Positions 12,381-24,836 of a DNA stretch of 64,000 bases are shown here, piece by piece. The notes beneath the pieces were generated by a model that saw only the letters and a program-made list of their open reading frames with translations, ran no database searches and was not told the DNA's origin. The stretch's first letter is position 1. Each line of letters begins with the position of its first letter. The stretch is from positions 76,396,292 through 76,460,291 of the forward strand of contig NW_023604861.1 of the NCBI RefSeq assembly GCF_014898055.3. Direction: 5' to 3'. This DNA is from Talpa occidentalis (lineage: Eukaryota; Chordata; Mammalia; Eulipotyphla; Talpidae). The translations under genes were made by a program, and so were the position numbers.

Positions 12381-12689
12381 AGGCCTCCCCGGTGGCGCAG
12401 CGGTTGAGCGCTGGGTTGCGAAGCTGCCCGCAGCCTCTGCAGTGACGGTTTGATCCCCGGCTGATCCCCGGCTGCTCCCCGGCCACCGGAGGAGGGTCCC
12501 ACATGGCGCGCAGACCTCTCCTGCCGCCCGCTGCTCCCCTCAGCAGTGTACTTCGGTCCTTCTGTCTGCTCTGCTCCCCGCTCTGGCTCTGGTGAATTCT
12601 CTCACCCTCCTGCACTTCTGACTGTACCCAGTGCTTGTATAAATAAATAAATAAATCTTTAAAAAAAAAAAAAAAAAAGAACATTTAAA
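12381..12689 (+). mobile_element. tRNA-derived SINE, 'cactg-gtacagtcag' type
   Basis: Full-length head-first copy (aggcctccccggtggcgcag), tail aaataaatctttaaaaaaaa with a long A-run. The duplication aaaaatattgatag lies on both sides. Inside it the 11-bp word ctgatccccgg is repeated in tandem near 12452-12482, a small internal duplication. Confidence 0.9.
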
Positions 12690-12709
12690 AAAAAAATATT
12701 GATAGATAA

Positions 12710-14172
12710 GTATAAAGCATAAGTATGAAAATGAAATGAAATGAAACTATTTTCTGCTTATGTTAATCTTTTCTCTTGGTTTGGAAGTAACTCAATTACC
12801 TTAAGAGACTGGTGGCTATCGGAGACCAGAGCAGACCTTTGCCATCCCTCCAAACATACCTTTAGTAGGCATGGGTGATTTTCTCTTTGTTCAATCACAT
12901 TTTTAAACATCGATTTAAACAAGATAATCAGCTTAATAGCAAGATGGGTTTAACATGTGGCTCCAAAAAGACTGAGTTGTCCTGCTTCCTTCGTCATCAG
13001 CAGCATACCTGCCACCAAGGTCAGCCTTTTACAGAAGCAGTTAGAGAAGAAGGTTCATAATACCAGTCTCTTCGATTTTTAGTCCAAACAGGAGTAAAAA
13101 TATCATGCAATAATAGTTAACTAAGTATAATAATTCATTGAGCATAGTGCTAAGTGTTTTATATTCATGATTTTATTTAATTCTCCAACAAACTTATGAG
13201 TCAGGTACTATTAATATTCTCATTCTATAGATGAAAAAACTATTGAGGCTCAGATATGATTTCACAGGCTTATTCCCACCAATATATACACAAGCATTGA
13301 GGGGTCATCCTTACTGTTAATTTACAAACAGATGACGGACAAGCAGTGGTTTTTTAGAGGAATTCCATATATCTAGAATATTAGTTTACTTTTTTTTTTT
13401 AAAAATTAAGAAATTCTACAGCATTTTTCATCTTAAAACAGCTCATGAAAGTTTTATAAAAACCACATCTGTTTCTGAGCATTACTGACTTACTTGGTGA
13501 CATTTATAATATTTGTTGCTTAAAGGTTTAAAAGTTTTTATTTTTTTTGAAATGTAAGCATGGTTGAATGATGTTTAAGACTCCAAAGAACGGTTTGTGA
13601 AATGGTACAGGAGCAATAAGATAGAGACCCAAACCAACAGAGAACACCAAAGAGTGAAAAAAATAAATCAGATGAAGGAAGAAGAAAAAAAGTAATTTGA
13701 AACTTATCACAAATTTCAAGAGAGAATAACTGACAATTAACAATCATCCAGGAAAATCCCCAAATTAGGGAATGTTGACTCTAAATGAGACATTACAGCA
13801 TGGAACAGTAAGGACGGGCATGAAATATGTCACAGACACTCCCTATAAGCCAACATGCTGGGAAGGTTTGACCCTAACCTGGTTTGAGAACATTCGGAAA
13901 AGCTGCTTATGCATAAAGTTTTTATTAAAACTACAACAATCTCCTAGAGAGTTCTCTTAGCACTTATTTTCACATCAAAGATAATGTTTAGTTCTTGGAT
14001 ATTTTCAATGTTTTACATGAGAAAAATGTGACTACTTTGCTTGCAATAAAATAAGTGAATATCAAAAAAAGGAACTAAGTCCTGACATTTTCTCATATTC
14101 TGTTATATTTTGGCTTATTCAAAATTACTAACTCAGGTGCTCAATTTCCTAAATAATAAAAACAAAAATATA
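12710..14172. other. Unassigned sequence with one MIR
   Basis: Apart from the MIR at 13125-13280 nothing is recognised. Overlapping minus-strand frames at 13528-13747 (about 70 aa, hydrophobic) are A/T-driven and not convincing as genes. Confidence 0.5.
13125..13280 (-). repeat. MIR SINE, minus strand
   Basis: The order cattgagcatagtgctaagt, cttatgagtcaggtactatt, tatagatgaaaaaactattg is the classical reverse-complemented MIR. Moderately diverged. Confidence 0.8.
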
Positions 14173-14445
14173 GGGCCTCCCCGGTGGCGCAGCAGGTTGA
14201 GCGCAGAGCTGTGAAGCTGTCTGCAGCTTCTGCAGCACAGGTTCAATTCCCGGCCGGACAGGGAGATTCCCAAATGGCGAGGCAAACTTTTGTCTTGCCT
14301 GCTGCTCCCCTCAGCAGTGTACTTTGGTCCTTCTGCCTGTTCTGCTCCCTGCTCTGTCTCTGGTGAATTCTCTCACCCTCCCGCACCTCTGGCCTGGACC
14401 CCAGTGCTGGTATAAATAAATAAATCTTAAAAAAAAAAACAATTA
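14173..14445 (+). mobile_element. tRNA-derived SINE
   Basis: Starts gggcctccccggtggcgcag, B-box-like ggttcaattcc, tail taaataaataaatcttaaaa. Flanking words aaaaatata / aaaaatatata form the likely target duplication. Confidence 0.88.
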
Positions 14446-14744
14446 AAAAAATATATATGCCATACAAAATAAGATTGAATGTAAATTTTGTATTTACTTT
14501 GTTATTAATTTTAATAAGTAGCAGATATTGATCTAAACAGATTTTTTTTAATTATATTATAAAAGTTATACATGTGTCTGTGTGCATGAGTTTATATTTT
14601 TCTATCCTATGAACAGGAAGAAGTTTACAGAAAGTTGTTGAATGATTAAAACAATTTCCAAAAATATAGGATCTACTCATTTTCTAAATATATTTTCCTT
14701 TTGTCAAATTGTTGTTTATATTTATATCTGAATGGATATTTTCT

Positions 14745-15311
14745 TTTTTTAAAAAAATTATTCTATTTATTTATGCATACAAGAACTGGGGCGTAGGTCA
14801 GAGATGTGGGGGGTGAGAGGATTCACCAGAGACAGAGTGGGGAGCAGAACAGGCAGATCTATTGAAATACACTGCTGAGGGGAGCAGCAGGAGAGACAGG
14901 AGAGGTCGGCTGCGCCATTTGCCCTTGCTGGGGATCGAACTCGTGTTGCAGTGGTTACAGATAGCTTCATAGCACTAGGACATGGGCCTTCTTGGTGGCA
15001 CAAGGGGTTAAGACACAACCTAGGAGGCTATTGACAGCCACTGCAGCACTAGTTCTATCCCCGGCTAGGGAGCTACTCACATGACGCAGCATATCTCTCC
15101 TGTCTCACCTGCTGCTCACCTCAGCAGTGCATTTCAGTCAATTACCTGTTCTGTTCTCCATTCTGTCTCTGGTGAATCCTCTCATCCCCACCCCTAACCC
15201 CCACACCTCTGGCCTGTACTCCGGTTCTTGTATGCATAAATAAATTTTTTAATAAATAAATAAATATAAGATAGTGCTGAGACTTAACTCCTTGCAACAC
15301 CAGGGAGACCC
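14745..15311 (-). mobile_element. tRNA-derived SINE split by another SINE (outer copy)
   Basis: Tail and body lie at 14745-14983, and the rest of the head at about 15269-15311 (gtgctgagacttaactcctt, then ccagggagacc). The outside duplication is tggatattttct, with aatggatattttct on the left and gatggatattttct on the right, so the halves belong together. Confidence 0.85.
14984..15268 (+). mobile_element. tRNA-derived SINE nested in a SINE (inner copy)
   Basis: Plus-strand copy gggccttcttggtggcacaa, with a tail of gcataaataaattttttaat and further aaat units. It interrupts the outer copy at its atagtgctgag word, which survives in diverged form on both sides. Confidence 0.85.
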
Positions 15312-16594
15312 TGGATGGATATTTTCTAAGGGTTTTTTGGGGTAAAAATTCTAGTTACGCAGTATGGGGAGTACCTAATCCCCATAATAGAACCTGACTT
15401 TACCATTCAGAGAAAAACTTTTTAATACACGTATATATAATATGCTCGTGACCAGCAGATGGCTCCACAGAGCAATAAAATAACTTGAAACGATCTATGG
15501 TTAATGTCTGAATCATTAGTGCTAGAAATCTTTGTAGTGTATGTGAGTATTTATGTGTGCATTAGTGATAGAGATGGAGAAAGAAAACTTTAAATATAAT
15601 CATAAATCTGAATAGTATGAAAGAAAATATTTACTTTGTTAAATTAACCTAGGGTAGCTAAATGTTTTGATAAAATTTTAGAAGCAAATTCTTTTCCAAA
15701 AGTCCATCATGAAAGTATAATTATCAATTTCTATTTCAAAATTCACTCATAGATATCAAGAGCAAACCATCTGAAATTAATTGCTACTCTTAAGTACCAT
15801 CTTCTAAACACCGCAAATCAAGGTCAGGAATACTCACCATTATTCAGACTTAAAAGTAAAGTGATGTCTAGAAAACTAAGTGTACTAACATGTGTACTAA
15901 AACCTCTTTTATGTGAGCCTCATAAGACCTTTTTATTTAAAAAATACAAAGTAAACAATACAGGATCTAAATTTCATTCTGAAAAATCTCTCCATAAATA
16001 GATAAATCATGATTTATATCTTAAGGAGATTTATACTAATTTTCCATAACATTCTTATGTACTACATGTTACTTCATAATTATAGTTTCAGTAATATCAA
16101 AATGTAGCCATTGCTTTCTCTAGATTTTAATTGCAAAACATTCTTCTTCACTCATTCATTCAAATAGCTAACATTTACTGATTACTTGCCAAGTGCTAAG
16201 CAAGCTGTTTTAGGAGTTTAACATGTAAAACTCAAATAATTCTCAAAATAAATCTGAAGTATATACCATTATTGTCACCATTTTACATATAAGGATACTG
16301 AGGCACAGAAATTAAGCAACTAGCTCAAATTTAGAAAAATAACAAATGCTAAAATGCAAACTCTGGTAGTTTAGCTCCAATTTTGGTGGTCTTTTGTGCA
16401 TTCATACATTAGAAAATATTTGTTGAGAGGAGTATCACTGCTTTCTTAGCAGTTATATAAAAATGTATGCTCAAGCCCCACCTCACAGGGGCTATAATGA
16501 AGACAATGATATATTTACATTGGCATATGCCTTATATTCTACAAAAGTATGTTCAAATACTTGTAATTATGAAATAACTAAGAAGATACTGCAG
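15312..16594. other. Unassigned sequence with one MIR
   Basis: AT-rich. The only recognised item is the MIR at 16150-16350. No gene seen. Confidence 0.5.
16150..16350 (-). repeat. MIR SINE, minus strand
   Basis: Order tcattcattcaaatagctaac, ttgccaagtgctaagcaagc, ggatactgaggcacagaaat, which is a reverse-complemented MIR. Confidence 0.8.
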
Positions 16595-16860
16595 GGTTGA
16601 GCACAGCGCTGTGAAGCTGTCCACAGCCTCTGCAGCACAGGTTCGATTCCTGGCTGGCCAGGGAGATTCCCAAATGGCGCGGCAGACCTCTCCTGCCTCT
16701 CCCACTGCTCCCCTCAGCAGTGCTTTCGGTCTGTCTGCCTGTTCTGCTCCCTGCTCTGTCTCTAATGAATCCTCTCACCCTCCCGCGCCTCTGGCCTATA
16801 CCCCAGCTATTGTATAAATGATAAATAAATAAATAAATGAATCTTAAAAAAAAAAAAAAA
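16595..16860 (+). mobile_element. tRNA-derived SINE lacking its first ~22 bases
   Basis: Starts at ggttgagcacagcgctgtga, so the gggcctccctggtggcgcag start with the A-box-like word is missing. An exact 11-bp duplication, agatactgcag, abuts this shortened head (16584-16594) and follows the A-tail (16861-16871). It was therefore inserted already 5' truncated, not eroded later. Confidence 0.88.
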
Positions 16861-16871
16861 AGATACTGCAG

Positions 16872-17553
16872 AAAATAATCAAGCTATCAATAGCCTGTAA
16901 TAAAATATCACATTAGTAGTATAGAGAGAAATTTAACACAGACAGACAAATGAGGAGATGGCTGTGGATTAGTGCAGTATCTTCTTGGTTATTACTGGAG
17001 CCACGGTGGTGACTTTTGAGATAGGCCTAGAGAGTGGGGGACAGTATGCTTAGGTAGGGAGGAAGTGAAGAAGGTGTATTCTGGCAACCCCAAGGGTACA
17101 AAGACAATTAAAGGAGATAATAAAAGACCTGATCAGAAATAACCCAAGGCAGGTGAGGCATCTGTAGGAGGTAAGTTTGGAAAAGTAGGCAGATACAGAT
17201 TTTTGGAGACTGCTATAGGAATTTTGAATGGTATAGGAATTTTAGGGACTAGAAGGTCAAATAATTGGTAAATAATTGGTAACAACTCAGCACATTCCCG
17301 CGAGCTTATTTAGCTGCTTAAAAGTCACTATTGCATTTGCAGGGGAACTGTTAGAATTGGAAATGCCATTATGGTTGTTAAAAATCTGTAATTGTATATA
17401 TTTATTGACTAATGTACCTTTCACTCAATGCTCATGAAGTGTTCTAAGATATCAACAGCTACTTGATTTATGTATCAATGCTAATACTGTTTCATAAAAA
17501 TTAATGTTTTGTCTTATTTATGATACTTTCATGCTAATCTGTGTAATTTTTTT
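16872..17553. other. Unassigned non-coding sequence
   Basis: No repeat or gene recognised. A 12-bp tandem word, aataattggtaa, occurs twice near 17259-17282. Confidence 0.5.
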
Positions 17554-17814
17554 TAAAGATTTATTTATTTATTTATTTATACAAGCACTGGGTACAGTCA
17601 GAAGCGTGGGAGGGTGAGAGAATTCACCAGAGCCAGAGCGGAGAACAGAACAGGCAGAGTGACGAAATACACTGCTGAGGGGAGCAACAGGCAGCAGGAG
17701 AGATCTGCGCGCCATGTGGGACCCTCGCCAGTGGCCGGGGATTGAACCGGCGCTGCAAGGCTGCGGGCAGCTTCGCAGCCCAGCGCTCAACTGCTGCACC
17801 ACCAGGGGAGGCCC
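17554..17814 (-). mobile_element. tRNA-derived SINE, 'cactg-gtacagtcag' type
   Basis: Tail aaagatttatttatttattt, body caagcactgggtacagtcag, B-box-like ggattgaaccggc, head end ccaccaggggaggccc. Target duplication tgtgtaattttt on both sides. Confidence 0.9.
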
Positions 17815-18379
17815 AATGTGTAATTTTTAATTCTCCTCTCTATATATTAGGCTGATATCATTCTGTCCCCACCTCCTGCCTCTTTCAGCAAAGGTATTTG
17901 GTAATAGTTAAACATAGTAACACAGAAGTAATGGTTTTATATACATGTAATATTTAAATAATATGTGTATTATGTTACATATACTTTAATTATATTTATT
18001 AATTTTTAAGTTTTAGTCTCCATGACAAGATAACTACTCAATTTAATCAATTGTGTGAAAAATTATTAGTGAAAAGTATTGCCTGGAGTCACTTAGAAAT
18101 TACTGCATCAGCGATTAGTGAAAAAATTTATCAGAAATACACATTAGTGGACAACATTGTAAAAAGAACCACTAGCTTTTGAATAGAACCTAGGGAGCCA
18201 GCCATGGTTCCAACTGTGGGTTGTTGAGATACCTTCATGTTTCCTTAATGTGGATACAACTTCCTTCTTTTTCCACTTCATGCTCTCAGGTATTTTAGGA
18301 GATGTACTTATTGTTTAAATGAAAGGGTATTAACATCTTTTTTTGACGTGAGAATTTTACTCTAAATAAATTAGTGTTA
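17815..18379. other. Unassigned non-coding sequence
   Basis: AT-rich, nothing recognised. Confidence 0.5.
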
Positions 18380-18485
18380 GGGCCTCCCCTGGTGGCGCAG
18401 CGGTTGAGCGCTGGGCTGTGAGGCTGCCCGCAGCCTCTGCAGTGCCAGTTCGTTCCCTGGCCACCAGTGAGGGTTCCCCCCAAAA

Positions 18486-18524
<39 letters not shown>
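18380..18524 (+). mobile_element. tRNA-derived SINE made of head plus tail only
   Basis: The head gggcctcccctggtggcgca runs through the tRNA-like part to the ggccaccagtgaggg word. The sequence then jumps straight to an (aaat)n tail of about 12 units; the whole body (about 130 bp) is absent. Duplication aaattagtgtta lies on both sides. Either the RNA was internally deleted or priming occurred on an internal deletion product. Confidence 0.87.
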
Positions 18525-18528
<4 letters not shown>

Positions 18529-18539
18529 ATTAGTGTTAT

Positions 18540-19289
18540 AAAGTCAGGATTTGGATGCAGGAAATAATTTCACTTATCACTTACCTCTGTACTGAAGCCG
18601 TATCAAAGTACAAAACCTTTGGGACTTGATCCCATGTGTTGATGAAACCAGTGTGCTAAATAATTGTCCTAAGTGACTATCTTCGCTTCAATGGGAAGCT
18701 TTGAAAGGAAGAAAGATGGAATTCTGAAAACTTGGTTCAATTCTACCAGTTATGTAAGAACCATAGATAAAATGTACCAGGTACATATTAGTTAACGTTG
18801 TTGGCGAAACAGGGAAAGTGATATTCTGAGGTCAACAGCAAACAGATTTTCCAAGTTCAGTCTATGAAACCTAAAGATAAAAAAAGGCAGAGAAAAACAC
18901 AGTTTATACTGAGAAACACTGAATTTCCATCTGGGCAAATGTTTCAAAGTTCTGAAAAAGAGTGAAATAGAGAGGAAGCTGTTCAGCACAAAATAAGAAA
19001 CAAGAACAAAGACAAATCAGGAGTGAAATTTTCAGAAACATCAATCAATAGAATTACTGAATCAAATTCAGTGAATAAAAGGATAAGCAATTTTGGTTTT
19101 CCTTATTTCTTTTCCTTATTTCTCCTCTTTCAATTGATAAGAATATGGGGAAGAGGAAATGAAACAATGGAAGAGAGGTATGAAATGAAGGAGGGCTGGA
19201 GAAAAGGAGAAACTAGAGCATTTATTTTCTCATTTCTGCCTCCTGTACTTTACACATTTTAATTAACTATGTTAATAATTTGTCATTAA
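18540..19289. other. Unassigned non-coding sequence
   Basis: No repeat family or gene recognised. The frame at 19023-19262 is purine-rich and unconvincing. Confidence 0.5.
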
Positions 19290-19562
19290 TGGGCCTCCCC
19301 CGGTGGCGCAGGGGGTTAAGCGCAACACTGTGAAGCTGTCCGCAGCCTCTGCAGCGCGGGTTCAATCCCCACCGGCCAGGGAGAATCCCACATGGTGTGG
19401 CATACTTCTCCTGACTTGCCTGCTGCTCCCCTCAGCAGTGTGTTTCAGTCAGTCTGCCTGTTCTACTCCCCACACTGTCGCTGGTGAATTCTCTCACCCT
19501 CCTGCGTATCTGGCCTGTACCCCGGTGCTTGTATGCATGAATAAATAAATCTTTAAAAAAAA
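19290..19562 (+). mobile_element. tRNA-derived SINE
   Basis: Starts gggcctcccccggtggcgca, tail gaataaataaatctttaaaa. Exact 17-bp target duplication taataatttgtcattaa at 19273-19289 and 19563-19579, so the insertion is fairly recent. Confidence 0.92.
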
Positions 19563-19579
19563 TAATAATTTGTCATTAA

Positions 19580-21154
19580 GGGAGAAATACAAGCTAAATT
19601 TTTTAAAATGTCATTCCAAGCCTCAAATATTTAAAAATTCATGTGACTATACGTATAATAAATTATTGTAATTATGAGAGGTTAGAGTTTCAATGATTCT
19701 TATTTCTTTTTAGAAATAATTTTCTATATTGTCTACATTTTCTATAATATACACTTATGAATTTTTTATGAGGAAAAAATTCTTAAGGCAAAACAGTTTA
19801 TTTTAGTGAAATTAATGCAACAATTGTGACCTTTATGCAAAACCTGATGGTGTGAGGCCATGGAGAAAAGTCATATCCTGTGGAAAGCTTTCACGGGACA
19901 TGCCTAAGTCACATCATGCAAACCATTTTGCCTCAGAGAAAAGTGAGTTTCAAATTTATTAATGCATTAATCCAACACATAGGAAGTGAGCCACGGAGAG
20001 CATGGAGTAGATATTGGAAAGATGAAACAGGCAGGGACATCTAGCTTCTAGAATCTAATCCCTCAGTTAGTATAAACTGAGGCTGGAGAGGTTACCCACA
20101 GAAAGTTGGTGAACAGGGAGGTCCTTATAGGAAATGGCAGTAATCTTAGGAAGCAGAACTCAAAAAGAAATTTCACAGGTCATCTTAAATTTAGTCACAG
20201 ACTGTCATGGCAATAGCAAGACACAGTTGAGCAGATTTTTACCTTCTTGTGGCCAAAGAAGTTTGTTGTGAGAAAGCCTGTGAATATATTGCAGCAATAG
20301 CTTATGTATATAACTAGGGAGAGTTCAAAATTAGCTGTGATGGAGAAGAATCTGAAGACAATGTCATGGACTTGTAAGGCTACATTACATTCAGTGTCTA
20401 CCTGTAGGTGTCAGTGGTGGTGACCCAGAATTCCTAGTCTTTCAGTCCAGTCAGAATTTCCTGAGGGAAGGGAAAAATGAAAAAACAAAATTTTCCCAAC
20501 CAACCCCACCCTCCCAAAACATCATGGTGACTCATACAAGGGTAGTGGAGAGGGCTGGCAACTCAAAGCAACATGATTTTCCAGAGCTTGACCTTTCCAA
20601 TGTCTACTCCCAGGATTACAGACCAGTGAGTCCTGCTGATAGAACAGTCACTTCTAGCACTTCTCCCAGTTGGGCGTCTCCCAGTATTTCTTGCTAATTC
20701 TGTGTCTTAGTCCTCTCTCTGGCTCATTGATGATATACTACCTCTAGGAGGCAGTTAAAAACAGAGCTCTGACTGAGATGTGGAATGGTATTACTTCACA
20801 GATTTCAAAGAGATATGAAATTTCCTGGACTACATTAGTGAAACAACTTAGGTACTTTCATCATTATCACATTGTAGTTGTCTTCCCAAGCAATCTGCAG
20901 GACTATAGGAGGTCAGGCTGAATATGTACACAAGCATTTAATTTAAAAGGAACTATGTGATAAGAGTCCAAAGTTACAAAGAACTGAATGGAGATGCCAG
21001 TTTTTGTTGTTCTTTGCTCCCCTATGTAGTGTTCTAAAACTTTTGATTCTCACCTTTATGTTGATAATGATCACATTTACATATTTAAGTCTACTTTTTA
21101 AAATTAACATTATTTAATTGATAGCTGTATTAACATCAAAATTTGATATCTGCC
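19580..21154. other. Unassigned non-coding sequence
   Basis: About 1.6 kb with no recognised repeat or gene; possibly single-copy intergenic or intronic DNA. Confidence 0.5.
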
Positions 21155-21398
21155 AGGCCTCCCTGGTGGCGCAGGAGTTAAAGTCTCAATGCTATCAAGC
21201 TATTGCCAGCCCTACGGCATTCGATTCCCGACTGGGGAGATAACCACATGGTGCAGCAGACCTCTCCTTTTTTGCCCAGTGGATGCACCTGTTCTATTCC
21301 CCATTCTGTCTCTGGTGAATCCTTTCATACCCAGCACCTCTGGCCTATATCCCAGTTCTTATATGCATAAATAAATAAAAATAAATCTTAAAAAAATT
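21155..21398 (+). mobile_element. tRNA-derived SINE, diverged
   Basis: Head aggcctccctggtggcgcag is intact, but the body has small deletions (the cagcagtgta word is missing near 21270). Tail gcataaataaataaaaataa. An older copy. Confidence 0.85.
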
Positions 21399-24300
21399 TA
21401 ATACCTACCAATCCTTAAGCAAATGGAAGAATTAGTTGCCTTTTCCCTCCTCTGTTTTCATCCTCATCCCCACATTTTAGGTTCTGTTTTTATCATTACA
21501 CTGGAATTTTATTTGGGGGCTAAATTTCATATCTAATCATGGGTGTTATTTGATCATGCTATACAAAATACTACCAATAAATGGGATCAATTTTAAGTCA
21601 TCAAAAATATATTAAAACTTATGGATATTTCTACCTGAAGGCCTACTATGAGTTTCACTTTATGGTCCATGTCATGCTAATTTTAATTCTTCCAAACTAC
21701 CTCTATGTTTGCATTTTCAATAAAGCTATAATTTTTAGTTCCATAAATTTTATTTTAGCTTTATTTTTCTTAACATTCTCATGATTGCATTAGAATATTT
21801 CCTATTCTTACCTTAAGATACACAGTTCTAAAATAATGAATACAGTTTTAGTTGCTACTCCTTAAGGAAATCATGAGGGGTATTCAGAAGGAGCAGAGAA
21901 ATACAATGAAATGACTGAAGAAAAAGGGATGCTGCTCAGTAGGCACCAACAAGTGTGATCAGAGCTCTTGAGTCTGGGGAAGCAGTGACTTACAGGGCAT
22001 ATGGTGAAGGGTTTTCAAATCAAGAAGCAAAAATCAGTTTATACTAGAATTCTCACACTGATGGTAGAACATTTTCTTACAACTTTTACGAAAGAAAATT
22101 AGAAAGAAAATTAAAACTAGTTTCACATTAGGCAGTTTTGCTAGATATCCTTTTCACCCTTTGAGCTCTACTTTTTGTTCTTCTCTCCCCTGCTTGGCAT
22201 TGGGGGACTGACCTATGGACTGCATCAATAAGCTCTCTTGCCCTCTGGATTTGGGAAGTGAGGTAGTGGTGAGAGGTACTGTGACTGGAGAATGAAATAT
22301 ACAGAGTAAAGTTGGGGTATTGACTCCAAGACGCCCTTTCTACCAGGGTGTGTAGGGCTAGCTGAGTCTATCTGCTGAAGTTTGCCACTCTTGTTTTTTT
22401 TTATTATAATTTATATACAACATATTAGTTTCAGGCATATGACATAATGACTTGATATCTGTATGCATTGTGAAATGATCACTGTATTTCGAAATAGCAA
22501 GGGTAGAAAATAGAATTGTAAAAAAGTAACCATGGTTAAAAGAGACTAACCCTCACTTTGAAAAATGGGCCAACATTATACCACTTTGAGACTGTATTAT
22601 TGGGCCCGAGGAGAACCTGTTGGCCCTGTGTTTGGGTGGAAGTGAACTTTTTCTTTTAGAGAATGGATATTCTTCCTATCAGTCATCCTTGGAAGTGATT
22701 AATCCCCATGGAGGAAATCAGATGAAACTATGAACTGTGGAAAAAGGACTTCCACCCCTCTCTGGATTAAGGATCTATTTGGTCCTGGTTGTTGAGGCTT
22801 GGAGAGGTTTCAAGCAGGTACATGCTGGTGGTGAGCTATCCCCAGAGTACCAGCAACATCGAACTTCTGTTTTCTTCAGGAATGCATCAGAGACAACAGC
22901 AGATCAGAGAGGGAAATAATCAGCATTTGAGACACTGGGATAACACACCCCTACCCCTGAAAGGATTTATGTCTGCATTTAAGCCATCATAAAGTAGGGA
23001 GCATTTTCAGGATGTTCTCTTTGGACCAAAGGAGAAAGTTTCTCTTTCCTAAGGTTGATGGGAGGCATCAGTGGGCACCAGTAGGAAAACTGTGCCAATG
23101 GTAGCAGACCTTTCATGATGGTCAAAAAATAGACCAGAATGGAGACATGGGAAAACTTTTTTTTAGAGTATATAAAAAGTAGTATAACACTGTTGAGGAT
23201 AGTTGAGAACACAGTGAGACAGGTGAATTTCCAGGATATGAGCTGATGGGAGAAAATGCGGTCATGATTTTGGTATAAAATGGAAGGATAATTTCCACTA
23301 TAGTCATAGACTGGGAACTGGAAATTCAGGGGGTATAGAAATAGCTTCTGAAGGGTCGGGGGGAAACTATGTCTATTGGATTGAGAGTATTTTACTGATA
23401 GAAGCCCAAATACATCTCTGACCTTTTGAAACTGATATTGGAGAAACCAGGATTTTCTTCTACAAAACTCCTTTGCTACTTCTGCTGAGGTCAGAATTCA
23501 GGATTAGGTGGGCAGAGCAACATTTATGGATTTTGTTTTCATTGACGTTCTGCAATTCATTTCCCCTGTTCTGGAGAGAGACAGAAATAGTTCTTGAAAC
23601 TGTCACAAGGTTGATATGAAGCCCTGTTTCCTATTTTGGTTGAATGGGATTTAGAATCTCATTAGGAGCCAAACTAACACTCACAAGTCATATGAACCTT
23701 GTATGTTTACCTCTGCTCAGGTGAAAAGGAAGGGCCCTATGTGCCATTAAAAAGATACCATCTGACAATCTCTAACAAAAACGTGGTACTTGGGCTCAGT
23801 TTATGTAAGCAGACCCACTCTGGGGTCATTAAAAAAATGTTGCTATGAGTTATTCTTGGATCAGAGGCATGTATCAAGAATTAATAAAAATATCTAGAAT
23901 AGCTTAGTAAGAATTTTCCAACAGTTCAAGAAGATAAATTACCAAAAAATAAATAAGACAAATAATTCTCCTGTTCTTGGAAAATGTTTATCAAAGTTTA
24001 GTAGTCAGACTAATTAAGTACCTCAACATGACAACCTAGGTTAAGGAGAGATTACGATTTAGGATTTTAACATAATTCTTCCATGAATCAGATCAGCTTG
24101 AATATGATTGAATCCTGCAGTGTTAGACTTTCTCCTGTTTGCTACCACCAGTTATGCATGTCTGGGTTTAAAAATACCATCTCAGGGACATTTAGTTTCT
24201 CCATAGGCATAATCATTACTTTCATCTCAGGAATTTGTGAGCTCTCCCCAAGAAGCTTTTTTCATGTAAGGAAAGGAAAATCTCATGTGGTCTGTTCCCC

Positions 24301-24757
24301 CTATTGTGTTCCTATGCCATCTGACTGAAGAGCACATCTGCAGAGCCCCACATTGTAAGCCCTCCTTGTCCTCTTTTGACCTTTTCACTTAAACTTGAGG
24401 TGCACTCCAAGAGCATGTGACTCAGGAAGCATAAGGTCAGGGATCAGCGCTGAATTATAATAGACACAGTGGATTAGCAGCCAAGGAGTGGTTCCTCTGA
24501 CTTGGGCTAGCCAGGGTTCTCTGAGGATTCATTCTCTGGCAACTATGCCATTTGGCCTGTAATAGTTTCATCATTCTAAGGAGTAATTGTGAATTACAAT
24601 ATGGTATGAACTCATTTTCTGGGTCCACCATACGGGAAAATTGTCTCAATGATTCTGACTTGAACATGACCTCCAAGAAAGAATAGGGTTTTTGTTCCTG
24701 ATTCATTCTATCTCAAGTCTAGTATGGTTCTCTTGCATACCAGCACAGCATAAGCAA
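21399..24757. other. Mostly unassigned non-coding sequence
   Basis: About 3.3 kb in which only an old L1 3'-end scrap near 22395-22500 is recognised. Open frames (for example 22737-22919, 24083-24328, 24455-24706) are under 90 aa and resemble nothing I know. Confidence 0.5.
22395..22500 (-). repeat. Old L1 3'-end scrap
   Basis: The words tatacaacatattagtttca and ggcatatgacataatgactt, then gaaatgatcac, are typical of a reverse-complemented old L1 3' end. Confidence 0.55.
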
Positions 24758-24836
24758 GCATGGCTTGAAGGGATGCTGAAGTCTTACCTCCATCTTGAGG
24801 CTGGACAGCCTACTGTTGCCTTTTATTGGGTGTGGG
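24758..24836. repeat. Unnamed repeat, also present at 32868-33510
   Basis: About 80 bp (ggatgctgaagtcttacctc, catcttgaggctggacagcc) matches 32868-32918 joined to 33483-33510. At the second site an LTR interrupts it. This copy is the uninterrupted version and carries a single acagc at the position duplicated there. The family is not recognised. Confidence 0.7.

Noticed and set aside
18480..18530. Regular repeats as a CRISPR array
   Set aside because: They are (aaat)n of a SINE tail in mammalian DNA, with no spacers.
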